From Rhabditoides inermis (lineage: Eukaryota; Nematoda; Chromadorea; Rhabditida; Rhabditidae): a DNA stretch of 64,000 nt. Shown here in pieces: positions 11,815 to 23,000 of the stretch. Below the pieces are notes generated by a model. It saw only the letters and a list, made by a program, of their open reading frames with translations, did not search any database and was not told where the DNA came from. The position numbers were made by a program, and so were the translations under genes. Every line of letters begins with the position of its first letter. Within the stretch, counting starts at the first letter, position 1. The stretch is taken from assembly GCA_963966185.1 (NCBI GenBank), contig CAWZYM010000048.1:132001-196000 (forward strand), read 5' to 3'.

Positions 11815-12675
11815 TGTAATTGTAAAATAGCCTTGAAATGTTTACAGGAGAATGTTAGTTGAAAACTGCGACCTCGGCTGTGAGAGAGTTGTTGAGTGAG
11901 AGAGGATACAATTCACGGTCTGTATAATTACGAATCCCACCCTGTGAACATGGGAAAGACTCTCCTCTCTTTTTGATCACCTCTCTCTTCTCCTCTCTCT
12001 CTCCCCTCCTCTCTCTCTCTTTTTTTTTCTCTCTCTCTCCCATTTTCCCTCTATCACTCTCTATGCCTAATAATCATTTGCAAGCAAGGGAAAACATGGA
12101 TTGTCAATGTGTTATTATATGGTCTTCCCTTTCGTCTCCCTCCTCATTATTTTAATGAATTCGACTTCACTGAAAATGCTAAGAGTAGAAGTTCAGTAAT
12201 GGGAAAGAGAGGAAATTAAAAGACGCGACGTAGCCAATGAAGGAGAGAGGGGGAGAGAGGGGGAGAGAGGGGGAGAGAGGGGGAGAGAGGGGGAGGGAAA
12301 CGGGGGAGAGGGGGTGAAGGTACAGTACCACCTACCCCGAAGAACCCCTCGTTGGCGTGTTTGGATGTGTTGTGGACGATTCTGGGCTGTCTGGTGAGTC
12401 GCGCCGAGCATCTGTCCAGTGACACGCTGTCTGCAATTTGGAAAATTTATAAATTCAATTTGCCGCAATAGATTTACTCAGACAGTTCGCATTATGAAAA
12501 GGTGCAAATTTATCTTCAACAGCACTAAAACGTTGAAAGTTGACTGACCGCTGGTCTTGCTCCTGGCTACTCTGTGGATGGCTGCGGCACGGGCGGGACG
12601 CAGCTCAGACGATCCACCGAGGCCGCTGTTGTTGTTGAGAGAACAGTCATCCTCCGCCGAACAAACAACCACCAT
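8126..12675 (-). CDS. CAMK-group Ser/Thr protein kinase, closest to the DCLK kinase domain
   Basis: A multi-exon minus-strand gene, ATG at 12675 and TAG at 8128-8126. Exons recognised: 12675-12549, 12430-12336, 11941 to about 11873, about 11186-11094 (glycine loop VIGRGNFSQ), about 10896-10848 (KKCALK, ATP lysine), 9640-9590, about 9550-9450, about 9410-9295 (NGDLFEAI), 9172-9110 (HRDVKPENV, catalytic loop), 8993-8893 (LADFGLA, then VCGTPSYCAPE), about 8510-8433 (GYGLQIDVWSLGVLL), 8370-8285 and 8232-8126 (AKDLVTRLLQVSPTRRP). All core kinase residues are present, so it should be active. GDLFEAI, GPL-x-x-VCGTP and GYGL-x-x-D-x-W resemble doublecortin-like kinases, but the roughly 95 upstream residues show no doublecortin motif that I recognise. 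Exon edges in 11000-11950 are uncertain. It is divergent from FAIM, with about 770 bases between start codons. Confidence 0.85.
9988..10583. repeat. 19-bp minisatellite, about 31 copies
   Basis: Near-perfect tandem copies of CCCTGCTATCCTTTCCTCT fill part of a kinase intron. Because 19 is not a multiple of 3, the array stays open in one frame and gives a 57-nt, 19-residue peptide period. That reading is an artefact: the array lies between well-defined kinase exons on the other strand. Confidence 0.97.
10976..11014. repeat. (GA)n microsatellite
   Basis: Pure GA run in a kinase intron, next to the glycine-loop exon. A second GA run lies at about 11452-11497 and an AT run at about 11776-11811, also in introns of this gene. 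Confidence 0.9.
12240..12298. repeat. GGGAGAGA short tandem repeat
   Basis: About six copies of a GGAGAGAGGG unit in the intron downstream of the second kinase exon. Confidence 0.85.
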
Positions 12676-13444
12676 GTCCACTATAGCAGAGCACTCGCCT
12701 CGCCTCTATGACCGTTGTTCGTTCTATACGCAGAAAAGTGGGCGGGGCCTGAGTGAGAGAGAGGGGGGAGAGGAGGAGAAAGACTCTCCAGGGGAGACTG
12801 AACTCTCTGCACACTGGTTTATAAAGAAGAGTGCAAGCAGTGCACAAACTCTTATCTGAGTTATGAGACCATTATGAAAATGTGACTTTGTGGAGGGAGG
12901 GGTAGTGCCAACGAGGAAGTACTTGAACACATGTGTGATTATACCGTAGTAATTTGTTGCGTTCGTACTGATATAGTTGAACTTGACTCGTATGGCTAGT
13001 AATTTGTGGGTAGAGGTGTTTGAAGGGTAGTGGAGGCTGGGGTCGCCTAGGAGACCCGTCACTCCCCTCCCCTCTCCCCTCCTGCCCCCGTCATAACTAT
13101 TCACTATACTACTGCTATTCCTAATTATTGCCTTTTGGATAGGTTTAGTATTGGATAATTGTCACGTCTCTTCTCTCTCGTATTATGTGTACAGTGAATG
13201 TGCGAATCACTTACCACGCGAGAAAGCGCATCGCAGAGACATCGCGCGATGCGCCTGTCAGTGAAGAGAGAGCGAGACGACGCAACGCCAATCCTCGCCC
13301 ATCCATTTCAAGCTGTGCGGCAATGCGAAAAAAACTTTGCACATAAAAATTCGAAGGTGTTATGTATTAATAGTGGAGTAGCGGAGCTTATAATTGCCCG
13401 GACTGTATTTGTATTCCCTGTGGTATGTGATTCGATCTTGCAGA
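12676..13444. promoter_or_regulatory. Divergent upstream region of the kinase and FAIM genes
   Basis: These 769 bases separate the two start codons, which point away from each other. The region presumably holds both promoters, but no specific element could be recognised. No coding exon was seen. Confidence 0.45.
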
Positions 13445-14693
13445 ATGAACATAGACGGAGACGTAGTCGCCAAGTGGACCGTTCCACTGCAGGTATCGAT
13501 CGATTCTTGATTTGTGATTTTGTTTGATTTATCGATTAGGACAAAATCCATCGAGTCGAGTTCGAGCATGGAACTACCACTGGCAAAAGGGTGATTCGCG
13601 TCGATGCAAAAGAGGTTTGTAATTAGTTTCACTTTTTCACATGTTTTGTAATGTTTCTTATTATTTTGATTTGTAATGTGAATTTTACTATTTGTGAGAC
13701 CTTGAGAAGTATCGTAATGAGAAAACAATGAGTAGGCATGGGAAACCATGCAAAATATGAGCAGAGAGCGTGTTCATTCTCTATCGCCTTCTCTTCCTCC
13801 CTCCCTCCCTCCCTTCTCCTCTCTCTCCCTCCCTCCCTCCCTTCTCCTCTCTCTCTCTCTCTCTCACTCTCTCTCTCTCTCTCTCTCCACCCTCTGTCTG
13901 CAGGTGCTCCGCCGAGACTGGATGTTCAAGCTGGTTGGCAAGGAGCATTTCAAACTCGGTACCATGCAGTGCTGTGGTGGGTACTTTCGATACTTTGATA
14001 TCTTCCCACAATTACTCAACTTCCTGTTTCTCCTGTTCTTTCTTTGGTCCATCATCTCTTCACTCACATGAATATGTGTGTATGTCTAGATGTGATTATT
14101 CGACAGATAACTCCTCGCGTGTTCAGATAAAGCAGTGTGTTTATTATTAGATTGTATTAATCATATATTACAAATTGGATTGTATTACAGTGACTGTGGA
14201 GGCTCTGGGCACGTTCGCCTATGAGTACTCACTGGAAGTGAATGGAAAGGCGTACGAGAAGTTCCGCGAGGAGCAGAAGAAGAAGCTGCAGTCATGGGAG
14301 CACATGATCGATGGGGAGGAAGCGCGTATCTGTCTCGGTATGCTCCTCCTGTTTCTCCCCCCTCTCCCAACTCTCTCCTTGTAGACAAAGAGAACATGGA
14401 CGTGTGGGTGAATGGACAGCAGATCGACACCGCGGTTGGTTAATCGCTATTTGTGTATGATCATTGGGAAATGTTGTTCAGGGTGAGTTCGTTGACGAAG
14501 GCACGGAGACGCACTTCGAGGTGAGTGGAGAAGGAGTGATGGGAGCAGAGGTAGAGGAGAGACGAGCATGCCGTCTCTTGTTCAGATCGGCCACCACCTG
14601 TGCACTATTCGGGCGCTGTCGACTGGCCAGCGCAAGACGGGGGTCGTCCACGAACTGTTCATCGACGGACACCTCGTCCAGCCTCCCAACTGA
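13445..14693 (+). CDS. FAIM: Fas apoptotic inhibitory molecule 1
   Basis: Seven exons: 13445-13492, 13540-13614, 13904-13976, 14191-14337, 14385-14434, 14482-14520, 14586-14693. They join in frame to 179 residues, the length of the short FAIM isoform. Recognised blocks are KIHRVEFEHGTTTGKRVIRV, WMFKLVGKEHF, FAYEYSLEVNGKAYEKF, MDVWVNGQQIDTAGEFVDEG, then TETHFEIG and a closing HELFIDG. FAIM is a soluble all-beta protein built of two similar domains. In vertebrates it protects cells from Fas-induced death and helps prevent protein aggregation; its role in this organism is not shown. Several introns are only about 47 bases long. AATAAA lies at 14813-14818. Confidence 0.95.
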
Positions 14694-14812
14694 ACCCCAT
14701 CTAACCTCTTAAGTCGTAGATATGTCGGCGACACTGTGCGAAACATTCGTGTGAAATATATATTTGTATAAATGTTCGTATATCATCTATCGATATCATT
14801 TTTGTCGTATAA

Positions 14813-14818
14813 AATAAA
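14813..14818 (+). terminator. Polyadenylation signal AATAAA (FAIM)
   Basis: Canonical signal 120 bases after the FAIM stop codon. The following stretch to 15192 shows no gene. Confidence 0.65.
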
Positions 14819-15192
14819 TATAGAAAACATTATCCAATGAAAAGAATTTATCAGTACGGTTCCGTATGTCGAACAGTGTAGTGAGAGGGGCGTACGCCTG
14901 CGCTGCACAATTACACGTTGACCATTTTCCAACAGCTGATCAATACTTTGCTTGTTTTCTTGTGCTTAGTGATTATATGATTATTAATTCACTAATAAAC
15001 AACTATAGTATTCGTTGTACTCACTCCGCCCCTTTGTTTGGTGTGACATGTATGCTCCACGTGGTTTGCGGCCGGTCACTCTCTGCATACGTGGCGCACA
15101 CTCTCGTCTCCTCTCGACAGGTTCCCTTGCAATCCGCGCGACGTGACGATGTTTCGTAATGTACACCGAGGTTACGAAGCTGTTGAGATGCG

Positions 15193-15953
15193 ATGTCGGC
15201 ATACGGCTGGCCGTTTGTGAGGAAGTGCATCACCCGCACCGCTTCCTTCTACGTCATTGCCAGCGCAGTCGGTTCGCGTTTTACATTCATTGTAATGGAT
15301 GGTTCTATAACAATATTGTACTAATATATTGTGGTTGTTTGAGGTCTTCACGTGGGTGAGCTGGTGCACTGCTCTGGGCCGTCGATGCACCCCACCATAC
15401 ACGACGGAGACCTCGTCATCGCAGAAAGACTCAGTGCGTCTGTTCATTTTCATTATTGCAATAACAGCGCTAAAAACGGATGTTTTCAACATCTATAACT
15501 TCAAGATATGTTCAAAATGTGATGTTGGCAGGCGTGAGTCGAGGGAGCATCCACCGCGGGGACATTATCGGCGCGCTCGGACCGAACAAGCCAGAACAGC
15601 TGCTGTGCAAGCGAGTCATCGCCAAGGTAGGCCGCCCTCCCCCCCCCTCTCATCGTTCCGTTGGAGGAGAGGGACCATGTGATCTGCGACCTGCTCCCCC
15701 ATGGCCGCGTGCCTCGCGGACACGTCTTCCTCCGAGGCGACAACGCCGACGCTTCCTCCGACTCCCGACACTTCGGACCCGTGCCGCAGGGACTCGTGCA
15801 GGTGTGTATTGATTGATTGATCGATCGATTATGGTTTGATTGCAGATCCGGCTGTGTCTGCGAGTGTGGCCTCCGCAGCGATGGGGTTGGCTGTCCACTC
15901 ACTGGTTTTGGGAGGAAGAGGGCGAGGATGAGGGACAGATGCGCGAATATTAA
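15193..15953 (+). CDS. IMMP1L: Mitochondrial inner membrane protease subunit 1 (signal peptidase family S26)
   Basis: Exons: first exon from ATG 15193 (donor unresolved, about 15280-15290), about 15344-15433, 15532-15626, about 15667-15801 and 15846-15953. The start [20 protein letters not shown] provides the N-terminal membrane segment. S26 motifs follow: [10 protein letters not shown] with the nucleophile serine, RGDII, CKRVIAK with the general-base lysine, and the GDN box [16 protein letters not shown]. The match to the vertebrate IMMP1L block CSGPSMEPT is better than to IMMP2L, although PPQRW near the C terminus recalls IMMP2L. The enzyme trims sorting signals from proteins entering the intermembrane space. 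The C terminus has an acidic tail (EEEGEDEG). The first splice junction is the weak point: either of two donors restores frame. Confidence 0.88.
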
Positions 15954-16424
15954 ACCACAATATAATGCTTTTCGATTGCAGTACAGTTAGTAGTTGAGGT
16001 ATAGAGAGTAGAGTAGAGAGAGTTAGCATAGCTTCGTTCGATGTTTATCCATATCCATATATTTGTTGATATAATTTCAGCAATTATCGTTTAGTTCCCT
16101 AGTGCTTCTACACGTAGTATACGGGTGTGATTTCGCGATTTGTTAATGTATAAACTTTTTTTAAATTTGAATTTGTTGAATATTTTGTCTTTGTCCGAAT
16201 GCTGTTTTGTAGAGAATCAGCTGATCGCAGTCCGCGATCGTATCTCCTACTCCAAGCCATATTCACTAGAAGATCCGCCCCTTTCAATACTTTCTTCGAT
16301 CCTTGCTCGAGATTTCAGCCTGTGCGCGTATTGATCTGCTACGTGTATTGTTTGCTTGATTGATTTGACGTGTGTTACTTGTGTATTGATTGATTGTTTT
16401 TCAGTAAGGGTCAACTAATCTGTG
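15954..16424. other. Intergenic region between IMMP1L and GBF1
   Basis: AT-rich, 471 bases, with no coding signal. A TTTTTCAG at about 16397-16404, upstream of the GBF1 ATG, is a likely 3' splice site for a leader. Confidence 0.5.
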
Positions 16425-19400
16425 ATGGCCGTGAACGGCGTATACGTCGTTCTCGGTGAGACGGCGGCTGTGGTGGCCCTTCTGAAGAAGGCACGCCGCT
16501 ACTTCCACGCCTCCCAGCAACCAACGGCCCTCGAAGACACGGACCCTCTTCTCAGGAGCTTCGCCGACCTCAAGGATGTACTCAACGACGTGAGTGTTGA
16601 GTTGTTATTGATGGTATTCGTATTAGTGGGGATGTTAAATACAAGTTGGCATTGCATTTTCAGGTGGCGGATCTGTCTGATATGAACCCGCTCACCTACT
16701 TGTCCCCCTTTCTCGATGTCATCAAGTCGCACGTGGGTCGTTTAAAAATATTTTGTACGTTTTTGGTGATGTATCATATAATTGTAGAACACGAATGGTC
16801 CTATCACGGAGGCGGCTCTCGCGTCTGTGGCTCGGTTCCTCAACTATGGACTCGTCGACGCGACTAGGTAAGGAGAGGAGAGAGAGGGGGGAGGGGGTAG
16901 AGAAAGAGAAAGAGAGGGGTAGAGAGAGAGAAAGAAAGAGAGAGAGAGAAGATTGGCTGCCTCGTTTCAGCATCAAGGCAGCGCACGCAGTGGACAGTGT
17001 CGCTCATGCCGTCAGCAACACCAAGTTCATCGGAGGCGCCAACTCCGGCAGCGACGAGTGCGTCCTCTTCAAAATACTACACGTGAGTGTTTTTTGTTTG
17101 TTTTGTTGTTGACGCGTGTGGTGCAGGTGCTCCGCTCTCTGCTCCTCTCTCCGGCGGGTCGTCTTCTGTCGAACGAGGCAGTGTGTGACATCATGCAGTC
17201 TTGCTTCCGCATCTGCTTCGAGCAGCATCTGTCAGAGATGCTCCGCAAGGCCGCGGAGGCCACCCTCGTCGACATGACACAGCTCATCTTCACCCGCCTT
17301 CCCGCATTCGACGAGGACACCAGACACCCATACATCAGGAAGCTCGTGAGTATTGATTGATTGGTTGTCGAGGTATTGATTGGTTGTCTACGTGTCAGGT
17401 GATGAATACGAAGGGCAAGGGTCGTAAGAGGAGGAAGCAGCGCGATTCGAAGAGGGAGGAGGAGGGGGAGGAGGCCCTTCCGCCCCCCCTGCCCCCGCAC
17501 CCCGTCCCAGACCCAGCCACTCCCGAAGGGGACACCTGCCCCGCAGCCGATCAGATGGGTGAGTGCCGAGGCGATCGGCTCGGTCTGAATTATCTGGAAA
17601 ATCCATGTTACCCATTAGACTAGTATTGATTGTGTTGTGGTTGCAGGCTACGACGTGGTTCGTCCTCTGACTACGGACGACAAGGTGGACTGCGTGACTG
17701 TGAAGGACGGGTCTCCTGGAGTGGTAGAGGAGGAGAGGGGAGAGGAGGCAGACAGCGAGAGCGAGGGGGGAGGCGCTGTGCATACTCCCCTAGTACGTCA
17801 TGCTGGACTGCAGAGAGAGGTGACAAACCTTCCTTATTTTTCTTGCCGGTGATTTGGGTGCATTGTTGGCTGGTTGGTGTGGCATGTGGCATGTTGTGAT
17901 GAATGAATTGTAAGGTGCGCACTGACTCTGAGGCGGAGGATGGAAGTGGAAAGGAGCGCGCGCCGCCCACGGAACAGATGCCCTACGGACTGCCGTGTGC
18001 TAGGGAGCTCCTAAGGTAGGCAGACAGGGAAGGGACACACGCACACGGACAGACACACACACACACACACGAATCATTGCTGTTCAGGTTCCTGGTGGCT
18101 CTGTCGAACCCTCTGGACCGCAAGAACACGGAGTCGATGGTGGTGCTGGGTCTGTCCCTTCTGACAGTGTCTCTGGAGGCGGCAGCCGACCACCTGGCAG
18201 CCAGGTCCTACCTCCTCCCACTCATATCCAACGAGCTATGCAGGGCACTTCTTCAGGTCGGTCATTTCATCACTCATCACATCGTTATAATAATAATAAT
18301 GGTTTATTCATAGGTGCAGACATAACACAAAACACAAAATACAGACTTGGGGCGGAATGTACAAAGGTTTAGTGTTTTGTCCCCGGATGGGTCCTTGGAG
18401 GGTATTGCTCCCTTTAGCAAAGCCTCATTCGGTGGGTAGCATCTTTGAGAGAATTAGAGAGGGCGCGCCAGCGCCCTCTCGTTTGTACTGGATGTCCCCG
18501 CGCGCTAGAATGCTCAAAAACGACTTTTCCCGGATGAAGCACTTTTCCTCATTTTGAAGTGATTTCCACTGTTACATTGCATTCACATCTCTATTCGATA
18601 GAGTTATAGAAAGTTGTATTGAGTTTGATTGAATTTGAAGCGAGATACGGAGAGTCCGCATTCGAGTGCGGATTGAGATTGGTGTCGGTCGCTCGGGCGG
18701 GCGGGCGGGCGGGCGTCGGACAATCGCTTTCGCCCCGCCCCCTCTGTGTGTGAGTGAGAGAGAGAGAGATAGGCGAATAGCGGGTGCGCGTCGGTATCCT
18801 TCGCAGCGAATCGCGAACGTGTATGAAAATGTAATTTTGTGAAACAAAACTTAAGAAAAGGACAGATATTATCTTTCAAAAGTACTTCCAAGTAAAAGTA
18901 GTTGGTTTGTACCGTTGTCTGAGTTGAGCAAAAGGACTGACATGTTTTCAATGGAGACATGTGCAAACAGGCTCTCAGCATTATTCGACGTGTTATGTTA
19001 CAACAGAAGTTGTGCTTTTAGATAATAACTGCATAACTTCGTAAACGCGTTCATTATAATATGGCCGCTTTGCACTGGTATGAGAGAGAGAGCCTGTTGG
19101 CACATGTCTCCATTGAAAACATGTCAGTCCTTTTGCTCTGAGACAACGGTACAAACCCAACTGAGACAACGGTACAAACCAACTACTTTTACTTGGAAGT
19201 ACTTTTGAAAGATAATCTTCTTTCTTCTTGCATATAGAGTATGCGGCCTTGATCCATCCTCGAACGCGTGAGCCTTATGGACCTCTGCCGTCGAACGTTC
19301 TCGAACTTCTCGCGTCCATTTGCATACTTGCCCCCCCCCCCCCCAAAAATCCGCGAGTTACCGACTGTGCACTCCCAACAGGCTTACTTGGCTCCTCCTT

Positions 19401-19984
19401 ATCGTCTCACAGTGAACGGCTTCAGATATCGATCGATAACAGCGGCGTACTTCTCTTCCGGTCGCGGGTGCCGCCGTAGCTCTTCAATTCGTATTCGCTT
19501 TGTACCTTTTTTTCCTCCAATTGAGAATCCGCGCTTCGCCCACTAGTGCACTCCCAACAGGCTTATTTGGCGTCGCCTTATCGTCTCACAGTGAACGGCC
19601 TCAATTCGAGAATCAGTCGATACTCCAAGAAACCTCATATCCAAGCGACGGCGGCGGTGACTTTCAATGTCGTCGGGTGGTCATTCGAGGGAGCGCGGGA
19701 AGGGGCAACCGCTCGCGAGGACGGGAAAATGAGAAGTTGCCCGCCAGATACTAGTCGTGTGCTGTCATATGATTTGATGACGTCATCTGAATCGCCGTGT
19801 GTTTCAGCTGCTTGACACAGAGAAGCTTCCGATCTTCGCTGCCGCCTCTCGCTGCTGCTTCCTTCTATTCGAGTCGATGAGGGCTCATCTCAAGTTCCAA
19901 TTGGAGACGTACTTCCACAAGCTGAAGGGTATTGTGGTCAGCGAGCAGGTGAGAGGGAGGGAGGTAGGGAGGGAGGGAGGGAGG

Positions 19985-20032
<48 letters not shown>

Positions 20033-23000
20033 GGGGAGAGAGTCAGACTGTGACAGATCTGCTTGCAGACGCGCGTCTCGTACGAGCAGAAGGAGATGGC
20101 CCTCGAGTCGATCGTCCAGCTATGGCGGATTCCGGGACTTGTCACCGAGCTATATCTCAACTACGATTGCGACCTCTACTGCAGGTACATATGTTGCCTT
20201 CTCTCCCCCCCCCCCCACTCCCGCCTTTTCAGCAACCTGTTCGAGGAGCTCACCAAGCTTCTTGTGGAGTGTGCGTTCCCAGTGGCAGGCCTGCAGTCGA
20301 CGTCGCTTCTCTCGCTCGATGCCCTCCTCGTTGTCATCGACACGATCGACCAGAATGCCGTGTGCCGGCAGGCGGGGGCCGTGCACATTGCCGAGACGTG
20401 AGTCGAGAAGGAGACAGAGGGGGAAAGAATGATTGGAGCGAGATGTTTCAGTGTTGGCTCGAACCAGCTGAGCTTGCCTGTGCTGTCGGGTTACGCTCAG
20501 GCTCAGCGCATCGAAGAGGCCAAGGAAGGCAAGAGGGAGGACGAAGGTGAGTGGAAGAGGAAGAGGAGAGGGAGATTGTGATGCTTGCAGGGAAGGGGCG
20601 TGTGCTGCTGCGCGCCAACCGCCACTCATCCGCCTCGCTGCCCGCACTGCCGCAAGTGCTGGAGAGGAAGAAGCGCAAGCGAGTGTTCGCAGAGGGAACC
20701 GAGCTGTTCAATAACAACCCCAAGAAGGGCATCGAACTTCTGCGCGAGAAGGGTCTCCTCGGAGAGGGACCGACCGACCTGGTCGCCTGGCTCAGGGGCA
20801 ATCCCAAGCTCGACAAGAAGAAGATTGCCGACTATATCTGCAGCAGGAAGCACGCTGATGTGAGTGTGATGGGCTGAGTGAATGTCGGTCGGTATTCGGT
20901 ACTTCGTGCGAGCTGTTGTGACTCGGACTTGTTGAGGCGCTGCAAGCTTTCGTGCGTTCGTTCCCCTTCGAGGGAACTCGCCTCGATGACGCACTGCGGA
21001 TGTTCCTCGAGACGTTCCGACTGCCCGGAGAAGCGGCCGAGATCAGCATGGTCATGCAACACTTCTCGGGTACGGAGGGGGGGGGGAGGGAGGGAGGGAG
21101 AGAGAGAGAGTATGGTTGCAGAGCAGTGGTACGCGGCGAACGATGAGCCGTTCAACCACGTCGACGCCGCGTTCACTCTCAGCTACGCGATCATCATGCT
21201 CAATACGGACCAACACAACCCGCAGGTACCGTATCCGACGAAATGTGGTACGGTACATTGAGGGTGTATGTAATGATGTTTAGGTGCGCCGTAACCAGCC
21301 GCCGATGACTGTGGACTGCTTCAAGAGGAATCTGTCGGGCACGAATGGAGGACAGGACTTTGACCCGCAGATGCTCGTAGACATGTACAATGCCATCAAG
21401 TGAGTGGGGAGGGGACATACGGACAGACAGACACAGCGGCTATTTGCAGGTCGGAGGAGATAGTTATGCCGGCCGAGCAGACTGGCGCGGTGAAGGAGAA
21501 CTACCTGTGGAAGGTGCTGCTGCGTCGGGGGGAGACGGCAGAGGGAGTATTCGTGCACGCCCCTGCCGGCTGGAACGACCACCAGCTGTTCGCCCTCGCC
21601 TGGGGACCCGCAGTCGCCGCACTCTCATATGTATTCGACAAGAGCCGCAACGATACCATACTACAGGTGAAAGCCTTATGTATTCGAGTGGTTCATAGCG
21701 TTGATCGTTTGGTATATGAGGACTCGGAGAGGTGCAGAAGAGGTAGCTAGGGGTGATGATGGCAGCTCCACCCACTCACTCCACCCATGGCAGGGTGGAC
21801 TTGCATGGGTGGAGTGAGTGAGTGAGTGAGTGAGTGTGTTGCAGAAGAGGTAGCTAGGGGTGATGATGGCAGCTCCACCCACTCACTCCACCCATGGCAG
21901 GGTGGACTTGCATGGGTGGAGGGAGTGAGTGAGTGAGTGAGTGAGTGTGTTGCAGAAGAGGTAGCTAGGGGTGGTGATGGCAGCTCCACCCACTCACTCC
22001 ACCCATGGCAGGGTGGACTTGCATGGGTGGAGTGAGTGAGTGAGTGAGTGAGTGTGTTGCAGAAGAGGTAGCTAGGGGTGATGATGGCAGCTCCACCCAC
22101 TCACTCCACCCATGGCAGGGTGGACTTGCATGGGTGGAGTGAGTGAGTGAGTGAGTGAGTGTGTTGCAGAAGAGGTAGCTAGGGGTGGTGATGGCAGCTC
22201 CACCCACTCACTCCACCCATGGCAGGGTGGACTTGCATGGGTGGAGTGAGTGAGTGAGTGAGTGAGTGTGTTGCAGAAGAGGTAGCTAGGGGTGGTGATG
22301 GCAGCTCCACCCACTCACTCCACCCATGGCAGGGTGGACTTGCATGGGTGGAGTGAGTGAGTGAGTGTGTTGCAGAAGAGGTAGCTAGGGGTGATGATGG
22401 CAGCTCCACCCACTCACTCCACCCATGGCAGGGTGGACTTGCATGGGTGGAGTGAGTGAGTGAGTGAGTGAGTGTGTTGCAGAAGAGGTAGCTAGGGGTG
22501 GTGATGGCAGCTCCACCCACTCACTTCACCCATGGCAGGGTGGACTTGCATGGGTGGAGTGAGTGAGTGAGTGAGTGAGTGTGTTGCAGAAGAGGTAGCT
22601 AGGGGTGGTGATGGCAGCTCCACCCACTCACTCCACCCATGGCAGGGTGGACTTGCATGGGTGGAGTGAGTGAGTGAGTGAGTGAGTGTGTTGCAGAAGA
22701 GGTAGCTAGGGGTGATGATGGCAGCTCCACCCACTCACTCCACCCATGGCAGGGTGGACTTGCATGGGTGGAGTGAGTGAGTGAGTGTGTTGCAGAAGAG
22801 GTAGCTAGGGGTGGTGATGGCAGCTCCACCCACTCACTCCACCCATGGCAGGGTGGACTTGCATGGGTGGAGTGAGTGAGTGAGTGAGTGAGTGTGTTGC
22901 AGAAGAGGTAGCTAGGGGTGATGATGGCAGCTCCACCCACTCACTCCACCCATGGCAGGGTGGACTTGCATGGGTGGAGTGAGTGAGTGAGTGAGTGAGT

